Source of the DNA: JBOZRQ01 sp050789255
Lineage (GTDB): Bacteria > Bacillota > Sulfobacillia > Symbiobacteriales > Symbiobacteriaceae
Length of the DNA: 64,000 nt
Assembly (NCBI GenBank): GCA_050789255.1
Contig: JBOZRQ010000025.1
Span: 186,001-250,000, forward strand
Direction of reading: 5' to 3'
The notes under the pieces are model-generated. The model was given only the letters and a program-made list of their open reading frames with translations, did no database searches and was not told the DNA's origin. Positions 24,445 to 32,508 of this stretch are shown one piece after another. How positions within the stretch are numbered: the stretch's first letter is position 1; every line of letters begins with the position of its first letter. The translations under genes and the position numbers were made by a program.

Positions 24445-25185
24445 GTGAAGGTCCGGATCAGTGGTTGGATGTTGGTGCTCTTCGTCGCCGCCTTGGGTTT
24501 TAGTGGGTGCACGGGGAGCAAGGTCGCCAAGGAGGATTCCGCAGCGCAGGCACAGGCGGCGCTTAGGCCCGCGATGAGCCGGACGCTGGAGGCCCTGGAG
24601 CAGGTGGCGGCCCGGGCCGGAGCGGGCGATGCGGCGGGCGCCCGGGAGGCCTACAAGGAGTTCTCGGCCGCATTCGGTGAGGTGCTGGGGCCGGTCAGCC
24701 TGAAGGATGCGAAGCTGGCGCAGCGGATGGCCAACGCCAACACGGCGATCAAGCGGAACCTGGCGGAATCGCAGATCGACGGCGCCCTGATCGCCCGGGA
24801 GGCCGCCACCGTAACGGCGACGATGCAGGAGTCCGCCGAGGCGCTGGGGATTCCCTTGGTGGCCCGGGCCTCGGCGCAGGTCGGGACCGCCCCCGCAGCT
24901 GAGGGGAAGAGCAAGACCCTGGTGGTTCGGGCCAGGGAGTACCGCTTCACCCCGGATCAGGTCGAGGTGGAGAAGGGCACCCGGCTGACCGTTCGACTGA
25001 TCAACGACGGCACCATGAAGCACGAGTGGGAGCTGGATGCCTACGGCGTGGAGATCAAACCGATCCCGCCGGGGACATCCCAGGAGGTTACCTTCACGGT
25101 CGACAAAGCGGGTACCTTTGAGTGGGCTTGCCGGGTGGACGAGCACGATGAGAAGGGGATGCGCGGGCTGCTGGTTGTGAAGTGA
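24445..25185 (+). CDS. Cupredoxin-domain lipoprotein
   Basis: A 246-residue exported protein. The GTG at 24445 gives a clean lipoprotein signal with lipobox FSGC and has GGGGGA upstream. Residues about 40-135 are helical and resemble the helical domains of iron-uptake proteins of the EfeO/FTR1 type, a weak similarity. The C-terminal part is a cupredoxin with a full type 1 copper set: His193, Cys229, His234 and Met239. It may be a membrane-anchored electron carrier or metal-handling protein. It stands between two terminators and is probably monocistronic. Confidence 0.85.
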   Translation: MKVRISGWMLVLFVAALGFSGCTGSKVAKEDSAAQAQAALRPAMSRTLEALEQVAARAGAGDAAGAREAYKEFSAAFGEVLGPVSLKDAKLAQRMANANTAIKRNLAESQIDGALIAREAATVTATMQESAEALGIPLVARASAQVGTAPAAEGKSKTLVVRAREYRFTPDQVEVEKGTRLTVRLINDGTMKHEWELDAYGVEIKPIPPGTSQEVTFTVDKAGTFEWACRVDEHDEKGMRGLLVVK

Positions 25186-25191
25186 CAACGG

Positions 25192-25223
25192 GACCGGCCG
25201 CCGGGTTGGCGGTCGGTCTTTTC
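25192..25223 (+). terminator. Intrinsic terminator after the cupredoxin gene
   Basis: GACCGGCCGCC at 25192-25202 pairs with GGCGGTCGGTC at 25208-25218 with one wobble pair, followed by TTTT. Confidence 0.85.
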
Positions 25224-25260
25224 ATGCCTAATGAGCATCAAACGTATGCAATGGATTCAG

Positions 25261-25292
25261 TTGCCACTATATACTCGTATGCTATACTCGTA
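25261..25292 (+). promoter_or_regulatory. Promoter with direct repeats upstream of the PadR gene
   Basis: TTGCCA at 25261-25266 and TATACT at 25283-25288 are separated by 16 bases. The decamer TATACTCGTA is repeated exactly at 25270-25279 and 25283-25292, the second copy covering the -10 box. This is a plausible operator for the regulator encoded just downstream. Confidence 0.6.
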
Positions 25293-25304
25293 CTTAGGCG
25301 GGAG

Positions 25305-25853
25305 GTGAGGAGTCTGGCGGTCAAGCATGGTATCCTTGGCATTCTGGCGATGGGGTCCCGCCATGGCTACGAGATCAAGAGCGAGTTTGACCAGTTGACC
25401 GGCGGTCTGTGGGAACTGAATGTCGGGCAGATTTACTCCACCCTGGACAGGCTTCTGAAAGAGGGACTGGTCGCCCTGGAGGCCACCGCGGAGCCCGGGG
25501 AGGACCGCAAGGTGTATGGGGTGACACCTGCGGGTCTGCAGGCCCTCGACGCATGGCTCGCCCGGCCGCCGCTCAAACCGAAGCCGGTGCGCGACGAGAT
25601 CTTCGTGCGCCTGGCGCTGCTGATGAACCGGGACCGTGAAAGCGCCTACGCCCTGCTGGACAGCCAGCGGCGGGTCTACCATCTGGAGATGGCCGACCTG
25701 ACTCGGCAGAAGGTGCAGCTGGGGCGGAAGGAGGCGCCGGACCGCCTGTGGCAGGAGCTGCTGCTCGACGCAGCCCTGCTGCATGTGGAGGCAGACCTTC
25801 GGTGGCTCGATGTATGTGAAGCAAAACTGCGCGCAGGAGGCGGATGGCGATGA
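25305..25853 (+). CDS. PadR-family transcriptional regulator
   Basis: A 182-residue regulator with the PadR N-terminal winged helix, seen in GILGILAMGSRHGYEIKSEF and WELNVGQIYSTLDRLLKEG, and a C-terminal helical dimerisation domain. The start is uncertain: GTG at 25305 is used here, but CTG at 25314 has GGAGGTGAGG at the right distance and would give the usual M-A-V-K-H-G start. It overlaps the ABC ATPase gene by four bases and probably controls this exporter. Confidence 0.88.
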   Translation: MRSLAVKHGILGILAMGSRHGYEIKSEFDQLTGGLWELNVGQIYSTLDRLLKEGLVALEATAEPGEDRKVYGVTPAGLQALDAWLARPPLKPKPVRDEIFVRLALLMNRDRESAYALLDSQRRVYHLEMADLTRQKVQLGRKEAPDRLWQELLLDAALLHVEADLRWLDVCEAKLRAGGGWR

Positions 25854-26554
25854 ACAAGGCCACCGTTCAGCTCAAAGGGGTAACCAAGGAGTACAGGCGC
25901 GGCGACAACGTTCTGAAGGCGGTGGATGGCGTCTCCCTGACGGCCCACGAGGGGGAGTTTATCTCGATCATGGGCAAGTCGGGCTCCGGCAAGTCGACCA
26001 TGCTGCACCTGATGAGCGGGTTGATCGAGCCTAGCGATGGGCAGGTGCTGCTGCTCGGGCAGGATCTGGCCGCCATGTCCGATGACGCACGGACCCTGCT
26101 CCGCCGGCAGCGGGTGGGCTTTATCTTTCAGTTTTTCAACCTGCTCCCCACGCTGACGGCCCTTGAGAACGTGGCCCTACCGCTGCTGATGGCCAAGGTG
26201 AAGGTGCGCGAGGCTGAGGAGCGGGCCAGGAAGCTGCTGGCGATGGTGGGGCTGTCCGAGCGGGCGAACCACAAGCCGGACGAGCTCTCCGGCGGCCAGA
26301 TGCAGCGGGTGGCCATCGCCCGGGCGCTGATGGGCGACCCGCCCCTGCTGTTCGCCGATGAACCCACGGGCAACCTCGACTCCGTCTCGGGAGAGGAGAT
26401 CCTGACCCTGCTAAAGTCCATGCAGCAGGAGCGCGGGATGACCATTGTGATGGTGACCCACGACGCAAAGGCCGCAGCTTACGGGGACCGCATGATCACC
26501 ATGCGCGACGGCAGGATTCAGGACGACCTCCGGACAGGGGGGAAGGCTGTATGA
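25850..26554 (+). CDS. ABC transporter ATPase, MacB/LolD type
   Basis: A 234-residue ATPase with Walker A GKSGSGKST, signature LSGGQMQRVAIARAL, Walker B LLFADEPTGNLDS, and the H-loop His in VTHD. The ATG at 25850 overlaps the PadR stop (ATGA) and has AGGAGG nine bases upstream, so it is preferred over ATG 25844. Together with the large FtsX-like permease that follows, it forms a MacB/LolCDE-type exporter or lipoprotein-release system. Substrate unknown. Confidence 0.94.
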   Translation: MNKATVQLKGVTKEYRRGDNVLKAVDGVSLTAHEGEFISIMGKSGSGKSTMLHLMSGLIEPSDGQVLLLGQDLAAMSDDARTLLRRQRVGFIFQFFNLLPTLTALENVALPLLMAKVKVREAEERARKLLAMVGLSERANHKPDELSGGQMQRVAIARALMGDPPLLFADEPTGNLDSVSGEEILTLLKSMQQERGMTIVMVTHDAKAAAYGDRMITMRDGRIQDDLRTGGKAV

Positions 26555-29112
26555 TCAGCCTTTACTGGCGGCTCTCCCGGCGGTATCTGACCGGGAAGAA
26601 GGGCCGTTCGCTGATGACGTTCCTGGGCATTACGCTGGGTGTGACCATGGTGGTGGCGGTGCTCCTGATGAACGACGCCATCCTGACAAGCTATGAGGGC
26701 CTGCTCTCCTCGGCGGCCGGCAGGGCCGACCTGCAGATTTCGGCCACCAGCGGTGCCGGGTTCCCGGCTGTTCTGTTGGAGGAGGCCAGTCGGGTCCAGG
26801 GGCTGGGCGCCGTCGTCCCCGTTGTCACCTCGAGCGCCCCGGTTATTGCCGGGGAGCGGCAGGCAGGCAGCACCTTCTATGGAATAGTGCCCGAGAAGGA
26901 CCGCCTGGTGCGGGACTACAAGCTGACCGAGGGCCGACTTCCCGAGCGGGCCGGGGAGACCGCAGTCTCGACGGACCTGGCCCAGGCGCTGGGCCTGGCC
27001 GCGGGCGCCAAGCTGAAGGTGCTGACCACCGAGGGGATGAAGGAGTTTGCCGTAAGTGGCATCTTCGACAGCAAGGGCACGGTCCGCGGCTCGCTGGGCC
27101 CGTTCGGTGTCATGCTGCTGGCAGACGCTCAGAAGGCCTTCGGCAAGGCGGGGAAGCTCGACCTGATCGACCTGACCCTGTCCCCCGGGGTTGACGCTGA
27201 GCGGGTCAAGGAGGCGCTTCAGAGCAGCCTCGGCGCCACTGTGCGGGTCGGCGCCCCGGCAGAGCGCTCCAAGGACATGCAGAAGATCCTCGACGGCATG
27301 CTCTTCGTTCTGACGATGGCGGGCTCCGTCTCCCTGTTCGCCGGGGCGTTTATCATCTACACCAACGTATCGATGAGCGTCGCTGAGCGGCGCCGGGACC
27401 TGGCGATCTTACGGGCGCTGGGGCTGCGCAAGGCAGAAATCCTGCGCCTGGTCCTCAGCGAGGCGGGGCTGCTCGGTCTGTTGGGGTCCGGCCTTGGCCT
27501 CTTCCTGGGCTATGGCATGGCCGTCGCGATGACCGAGCAGGCGACGGCTCAGTTCCTGGTCTCCTATGGGGTTCAGGCGGCCGATGTGACCCTGACTCCG
27601 TCCGCCGTGGCCACGGCGTATGCCGTAGGGATCCTGGCGGCCATGGCGGCAGCCCTCGCTCCCGCCAGGGAGACGCTGGGCTTCAGCCCGGTGGAGGCGA
27701 TGCGCCCGGGCGACGTGGGCGCAGACAGGGCCGGCCGTTTCCAGTGGGCGCCGGCCGCAGGCGGACTCGCCATGATCGGCTTCTGCGCCGTCTTTGTCCG
27801 TGCTACCTGGCCCGAGGAGGGAATGCTCCCGGACCTGATGCTGCGGCTCTGGGGGCTCTCCCTGACCATCGCCATGCTGGGCGCCGTGCTCCTGCTGCCG
27901 CAGCTGCTGATCCTGGTCACCCGGGTGCTGCTTCGCCCCGTGCTGACCATGGTGGCCGGCATGCCGGGCCGGCTGGCGGCCGAGAACTTCGTGCGCCAGC
28001 CCCGGCGCTCCGCGGCGACCGTCAGCTCGCTGATGGTCAGCCTGATGTTCATGGTGGGGATCGGCGGCGTGGCGGCCTCCCAGACGGGGACCTTCGACCG
28101 TTGGTATGGCAAGGTTGTAGCCTGGGATCTCAACGTGGCCACCTCGTTTACGGGGATCGGCGCCCTGGTGGAAGTCTCTCCCGAGTTCGAGGCGGAGCTG
28201 GCCCGGGTCGACGGGGTCCGGTTGGTGAGCCCGCAGAAGATGACCCGGGTAATCCTCACCGACGGGGAGCAGGCATTCCTCCAGGTCTTCGATCACAAGC
28301 TCCTGCGGCAGTACTCGGAGATGGACATGGAGGAAGGGGACTGGAACACCGCCGTGGACCAGATGGAGCAAGGCGGACACGCCCTGCTTTCCCCCGCAGC
28401 GGCACGGCGGCTGAATGTGCACCGGGGAGATCGGTTCACCTTGCCAACCCCTTCCGGCAGTCAGACGTTTACCGTGGCCGGCATCATGACCGACATCACG
28501 CCCTACGGGGGCACGGTCCAGATCGACCGCAGGGACTATCTGACGTACTTTGGCGACCAGACCAGCACCAACATGGCGGTCCTCGTACAGCCCGGAACGG
28601 ATCCGGAAACGGTGAGGCAGCGGATTTTGGACCACTTTGGCGACTCGATGCACCTGCAAGTCCGGCTCAACCGGGAGTTCTGGTCAGAGATCCGGGCCCA
28701 ATACGACGCCTTCTACCAGCTTCTCGACGCCCTGACGGCCATCTCGCTGATGATCTCGGGTCTGGCCATTGCCAACACCCTGTTCGCCGCCATTCTGGAG
28801 CGGCGGCGCGAAGTCGGCGTGCTGCGTGCGGTGGGAACCCGGCGGGGCGAGATCATCCGGATGGTGGTTGGCGAGGCCTTTGGCACAGGGGTGGTAGGCG
28901 GCCTCACCGGTCTGATCGGCGGTCTGATCCTTCAGAGCGTCATGGTCAACTCCACGGAATTTACCAGCGGGTTCAGCTCCGATATGGTGATCAACTGGGG
29001 CTCGATCGGGCTGGCCTGCGGGATCGCCCTGGTGCTGGCGCCGGCGGTGGGCCTGCTCCCGGCCCGGTGGGCCTCCCGGCTTGACGTGGTGGACGCCTTG
29101 CGCTACGAGTAG
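26551..29112 (+). CDS. FtsX-like ABC transporter permease
   Basis: An 853-residue membrane protein with two FtsX-like permease modules, at about residues 250-375 and 735-850, each after an extracytoplasmic MacB_PCD-like domain (about 40-230 and 515-700). Typical strings are SVAERRRDLAILRALGLRK and ERRREVGVLRAVGTRRGEI. It overlaps the ATPase gene by four bases. PadR-ABC-permease triplets often export antimicrobial peptides or lipids; here the substrate is not shown. Confidence 0.93.
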   Translation: MISLYWRLSRRYLTGKKGRSLMTFLGITLGVTMVVAVLLMNDAILTSYEGLLSSAAGRADLQISATSGAGFPAVLLEEASRVQGLGAVVPVVTSSAPVIAGERQAGSTFYGIVPEKDRLVRDYKLTEGRLPERAGETAVSTDLAQALGLAAGAKLKVLTTEGMKEFAVSGIFDSKGTVRGSLGPFGVMLLADAQKAFGKAGKLDLIDLTLSPGVDAERVKEALQSSLGATVRVGAPAERSKDMQKILDGMLFVLTMAGSVSLFAGAFIIYTNVSMSVAERRRDLAILRALGLRKAEILRLVLSEAGLLGLLGSGLGLFLGYGMAVAMTEQATAQFLVSYGVQAADVTLTPSAVATAYAVGILAAMAAALAPARETLGFSPVEAMRPGDVGADRAGRFQWAPAAGGLAMIGFCAVFVRATWPEEGMLPDLMLRLWGLSLTIAMLGAVLLLPQLLILVTRVLLRPVLTMVAGMPGRLAAENFVRQPRRSAATVSSLMVSLMFMVGIGGVAASQTGTFDRWYGKVVAWDLNVATSFTGIGALVEVSPEFEAELARVDGVRLVSPQKMTRVILTDGEQAFLQVFDHKLLRQYSEMDMEEGDWNTAVDQMEQGGHALLSPAAARRLNVHRGDRFTLPTPSGSQTFTVAGIMTDITPYGGTVQIDRRDYLTYFGDQTSTNMAVLVQPGTDPETVRQRILDHFGDSMHLQVRLNREFWSEIRAQYDAFYQLLDALTAISLMISGLAIANTLFAAILERRREVGVLRAVGTRRGEIIRMVVGEAFGTGVVGGLTGLIGGLILQSVMVNSTEFTSGFSSDMVINWGSIGLACGIALVLAPAVGLLPARWASRLDVVDALRYE

Positions 29113-29118
29113 ATGGAT

Positions 29119-29157
29119 CCAGGAGAGCCGAGTCCCGGCTCTCCTGGAACTTCTTTA
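29119..29157 (+). terminator. Intrinsic terminator after the ABC permease
   Basis: CCAGGAGAGCC at 29119-29129 and GGCTCTCCTGG at 29137-29147 form an 11-base-pair stem, followed by AACTTCTTT. Confidence 0.82.
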
Positions 29158-29188
29158 ACCACCATGGTCAATAATCCCACAGAAGATC

Positions 29189-29218
29189 TTGACAACGGTG
29201 GTGGATTACAAGCATACT
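29189..29218 (+). promoter_or_regulatory. Promoter of the troABCD-like operon
   Basis: TTGACA at 29189-29194 and CATACT at 29213-29218 are separated by 18 bases. The transcript would carry a leader of about 260 bases before the first gene. Confidence 0.7.
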
Positions 29219-29224
29219 AAGAAC

Positions 29225-29433
29225 AGAGTTAGATGCCTTTAAATTGCGGTTCTCGGGAGTCGAAACCCGGACGGGCGCATAGGTATAGGAAGCGGGCAAC
29301 TCCCGGTCGGACCGACCGGGCTTTCTCAAAGCTGAATGTTTCCCTAGGGAAAAACTATTGGCGTGAGTGAATTACCCTTTACCCACCGGCGACCGGCCGG
29401 GTTTTCAACGCCCCGAAAGTTAGCCTAAGCTAA
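29225..29433 (+). promoter_or_regulatory. Structured leader and metalloregulator-like box upstream of the metal importer
   Basis: This is the main part of a 372-base gene-free stretch (29113-29484). CGGGAG at 29254-29259 can pair with CTCCCG at 29300-29305, but the same CCCG is needed by the perfect hairpin CCCGGTCG (29302-29309) with CGACCGGG (29313-29320), which is followed by CTTTCTC. A second hairpin with TTTT ends at about 29405. The 14-mer TTAGCCTAAGCTAA at 29420-29433 is a near-palindrome of DtxR/MntR-box type. I do not recognise a known riboswitch class. Metal control is inference. Confidence 0.55.
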
Positions 29434-29484
29434 AATTTGTGGCCCTCCGCCACACCGCGGAGCAAGGCATGAGGAGGACATACC

Positions 29485-30411
29485 ATGAGGGGATCTTTTG
29501 GACGCACCTGGATTTTGGGGCTGTTGCTGGTGGCCCTGCTGGCGGGCTGCGGCTCTGCCGGAGGGAGCGGAGCCACCGGAGGGAAGCTGAAGGTCACCAC
29601 CACCACCGGAATGATCGCCGACGTGGTCAAGAATGTCGGCGGTGAGCATGTGGAGGTGATCGCCCTGATGGGCCCCGGGGTGGACCCGCACCTCTACAAG
29701 GCCTCCGAGGGCGACATCACCAAGCTGCAGGGCGCCCAGGTCATCTTCTACAACGGGCTGAACCTGGAGGGGAAGCTGGGCGACATCTTCGTGCGCATGG
29801 CGCGCACCCGCCCGACCATCCCGGTCTCGGAGCGCTTTCCCCAGGACCAGATCATGGATGGCGGCAAGGGCCACCCCGACCCGCACGTCTGGTTCGATGT
29901 GACGCTCTGGATGAAGGCGACCGAGGTGATCCGGGACGGCCTGGCCGAGTCGGACCCTAAGCACAAGGCCGACTTTGAGAAGAATGCCGAGGCGTACCTG
30001 AAGAAGCTTGAGGAGCTGCACAAGTACGCACGGGAGCAGCTGGCTCAGATCCCCAAGGAGCGGCGGGTGCTGGTGACTGCCCACGACGCCTTCGGCTACT
30101 TCGGGCGGGCCTACGATATCGAGGTGATGGGCCTGCAGGGCATCAGCACCGACGCCGAGTACGGCATCAAGGATGTGCAGGCGCTGGTTGACGTGCTTAC
30201 GCAGCGCAAGATCAAGGCGGTCTTCGTGGAGTCCTCGATCTCCGACCGGTCGATCAAGGCGGTGGTGGAGGGGGCGAAGGCCAAGGGTCACACCGTGGTG
30301 ATCGGCGGCGAGCTCTTCTCCGACGCCATGGGCGCCGATGGAACCCCCGAGGGGACCTACATCGGCATGGTCAAGCACAACGTGGACACGATCGTAAAGG
30401 CCCTGAAGTAA
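29485..30411 (+). CDS. troA: Metal-binding lipoprotein of a Mn/Zn ABC importer, TroA-like
   Basis: A 308-residue cluster A-I binding protein. It has a lipoprotein signal with lipobox LAGC (Cys22). Metal ligands of TroA type are visible: His in DPHLYKAS, His in HPDPHVWFD, His in TAHDAFGYF and Asp in GELFSDAMG. The third ligand is His, as in TroA and ZnuA, rather than Glu as in Mn-specific PsaA, so Zn and Mn are both possible. There is no long His-rich loop as in ZnuA. It is the first gene of a four-gene importer operon. Confidence 0.92.
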   Translation: MRGSFGRTWILGLLLVALLAGCGSAGGSGATGGKLKVTTTTGMIADVVKNVGGEHVEVIALMGPGVDPHLYKASEGDITKLQGAQVIFYNGLNLEGKLGDIFVRMARTRPTIPVSERFPQDQIMDGGKGHPDPHVWFDVTLWMKATEVIRDGLAESDPKHKADFEKNAEAYLKKLEELHKYAREQLAQIPKERRVLVTAHDAFGYFGRAYDIEVMGLQGISTDAEYGIKDVQALVDVLTQRKIKAVFVESSISDRSIKAVVEGAKAKGHTVVIGGELFSDAMGADGTPEGTYIGMVKHNVDTIVKALK

Positions 30412-30427
30412 CGAGGGGGGAACGGCT

Positions 30428-31249
30428 ATGTCAGAGGCGCCGCTGAAGATTCGTGACCTGACCGTGGCGTATCACAAGCGCCCGGTGCTCCAGAGCGTCA
30501 ACCTGACGCTGCCCGAGGGCAAGCTGGTCGGGGTGGTCGGGCCCAACGGAGCCGGGAAGTCCACCATGCTGAAGGCCACCCTCGGCTTGATTCCCGCCGC
30601 TGCCGGCGAGGTGCAGATCTATGGCGAGCCCTATGCAAACCGGCGCCGCTGGGTGGGCTACGTGCCCCAGCGCGGCTCGGTGGACTGGGACTTTCCCACC
30701 GACGCCCTGGACGTGGTGCTAATGGGCCGGTACGGTCACCTGGGCTGGCTCCGGCGCCCCACCGCCGCCGACCGGGAGATCGCCATGCGGTGCCTGGAGC
30801 AGGTGGGCATGGCGGACTTCGCACACCGCCAGATCAGCCAGCTCTCCGGCGGGCAGCAGCAGCGGGTCTTCCTGGCCCGGGCGCTGGCCCAGGACGCCAA
30901 AATCTACTTCATGGATGAACCCTTCGCCGGGGTCGATGCCGCCACGGAAAAGGCAATTATTTCCCTGCTGACCGCCCTGAAGGCCCAGGGCAAGACCGTG
31001 CTGGTGGTCCACCACGACCTGCAGACCGTCCAGGAGTACTTCGACTGGCTGGTGCTGCTGAACATGCGTGTGATCGCCGCCGGCCCCACCTCGGAGGTCT
31101 TTACCCTGCCCAACCTGCAGAAGACCTACGGGGGCCGCCTGACGGGGCTGGGCTCGATCGGGGCGCCCGGAGCGGCGGCCGGCGGCAAGGCTGCTGGCCT
31201 TGGCTTCCGGCTGGAGGGCGGCGATGCGGCGGCGGGGGTGGTCTCGTGA
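30428..31249 (+). CDS. troB: Metal ABC importer ATPase, TroB-like
   Basis: A 273-residue ATPase with Walker A GPNGAGKST, signature QLSGGQQQRVFLARALAQ and Walker B IYFMDEPFAGVD. The sequence GRYGHLGWLRRP is typical of the Mn/Zn/Fe chelate importer branch. Beyond the usual 240-residue core it has a Gly/Ala-rich tail. It begins 17 bases after the binding-protein gene and overlaps the permease gene by four bases. Confidence 0.93.
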   Translation: MSEAPLKIRDLTVAYHKRPVLQSVNLTLPEGKLVGVVGPNGAGKSTMLKATLGLIPAAAGEVQIYGEPYANRRRWVGYVPQRGSVDWDFPTDALDVVLMGRYGHLGWLRRPTAADREIAMRCLEQVGMADFAHRQISQLSGGQQQRVFLARALAQDAKIYFMDEPFAGVDAATEKAIISLLTALKAQGKTVLVVHHDLQTVQEYFDWLVLLNMRVIAAGPTSEVFTLPNLQKTYGGRLTGLGSIGAPGAAAGGKAAGLGFRLEGGDAAAGVVS

Positions 31250-32508
31250 GCCTCGGTGACGCCAACCTGCGCTGGGTGATGCTGGGCACCATGCTGCTGG
31301 GGCTCTCTGCGGGGGTGCTGGGCGCCTTTGCCCTGCTGCGGCGGCGCAGCCTCATGGGCGATGCCCTCGCCCACGCCGCCCTCCCGGGCGTCGCCATCGC
31401 CTACCTGCTGACCGGGTCGAAGCACATCGGGCTCTTCCTGGTGGGCGCCGCCGTGGCCGGGGTGCTGGGCACCATGGCCATCACGGGGATCACCCGGTAC
31501 TCCAAGATCAAAGAGGACGCCGCCATGGGGATGGTCCTGACCGTCTTCTTCGGGGTCGGCATCATGCTGCTCACCGTGATTCAGAAGTCGCCCCGGGGCA
31601 ACCAGAGCGGGCTCGACAAGTTCCTCTTCGGCCAGGCGGCGGCCATGGTGGGCCTGGACGTCCAGGTCATGGCAGCGATTGCCGCCCTGCTATGCCTGAC
31701 CGTGATCATCTTCTTCAAGGAGTTCAAGCTCCTGGCGTTCGACTCCGGGTTCGGGTCGGGGCTGGGCCTGCCAATGGGACCGCTGGATCTGCTGCTGAAC
31801 CTGATGATTGTACTGGCGGTGGTGATCGGCCTGCAGGCGGTGGGCGTCGTGCTGATGGCCGCCCTGCTGATCACCCCGGGGGTCTCCGCCCGCTACTGGA
31901 CCGACCGGCTCAGTTCGATGGTGGCGCTTTCGGGGCTGTTCGGCGCCCTGTCTGGGGCGCTGGGGACGTTGCTCTCCCAGTCGGCCCGGAAGATGCCGAC
32001 CGGGCCGCTGATCGTGCTGGCGGCGACGGCGGTCTTCCTGGTTTCGCTGCTTTTCGCCCCGCGCCGTGGCCTGATCGCCAAGGGCCTGAAGCTGATGCGG
32101 GTGCGGAGACAGGTCGCCCGGGAGGCGGTCCTGCGGGCGCTCTACGAGCTGGCGGAGGAGGCGGGGCAGCCCGGGCTGCCGGTCTCCGCCGAGGAGCTGC
32201 ACCGCCGCAAGGGACTCACCCCCGCAACGCTGGGCCTCGCCGGCCCTGCGTTAGCGAAGGAGGGGCTGCTGATCCACAGTGGCGACCGCTTGGCCCTGAC
32301 CCCCGCCGGCCTAACCACGGCGCTGGGCGTTGTGCGGGAGAAGCGGCTCTGGGAGGTCTACCTGATGCACGAGGGCGAGCTGGGCGGCCAGCCCGTGGAC
32401 CGCGACGGGGAGCTCAGCCTGCCCGGCGCCGTCCGGGAGCAGGTGGAGGAGCTGCTGCGGCTGCACGGCCTGGAGCCGAAGCTCACCGCGGTGAAGGAGG
32501 GCGCCTAG
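31246..32508 (+). CDS. troC: Metal ABC importer permease fused to a DtxR-like domain, TroC-like
   Basis: A 420-residue fusion. Residues 1-280 are an ABC-3 family permease with eight hydrophobic segments and the motif SLMGDALAHAALPGVAIAYL. Residues about 283-420 are soluble: a winged helix (EAVLRALYELAEEAG to LALTPAGL) followed by a segment like the DtxR dimerisation helix, REKRLWEVYLMHEGELG. The usual DtxR metal ligands after this point appear replaced (QPVDRDGE). A comparable permease-repressor fusion is known in Chlamydia (YtgCR). Whether this tail binds DNA or metal is open. Confidence 0.88.
   Translation: MSLGDANLRWVMLGTMLLGLSAGVLGAFALLRRRSLMGDALAHAALPGVAIAYLLTGSKHIGLFLVGAAVAGVLGTMAITGITRYSKIKEDAAMGMVLTVFFGVGIMLLTVIQKSPRGNQSGLDKFLFGQAAAMVGLDVQVMAAIAALLCLTVIIFFKEFKLLAFDSGFGSGLGLPMGPLDLLLNLMIVLAVVIGLQAVGVVLMAALLITPGVSARYWTDRLSSMVALSGLFGALSGALGTLLSQSARKMPTGPLIVLAATAVFLVSLLFAPRRGLIAKGLKLMRVRRQVAREAVLRALYELAEEAGQPGLPVSAEELHRRKGLTPATLGLAGPALAKEGLLIHSGDRLALTPAGLTTALGVVREKRLWEVYLMHEGELGGQPVDRDGELSLPGAVREQVEELLRLHGLEPKLTAVKEGA

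Noticed and set aside
29250..29320. A c-di-GMP or manganese riboswitch before troA
   Set aside because: I compared it by eye with the consensus of several known classes and found no match to the conserved core; it is reported only as an unidentified structured leader.
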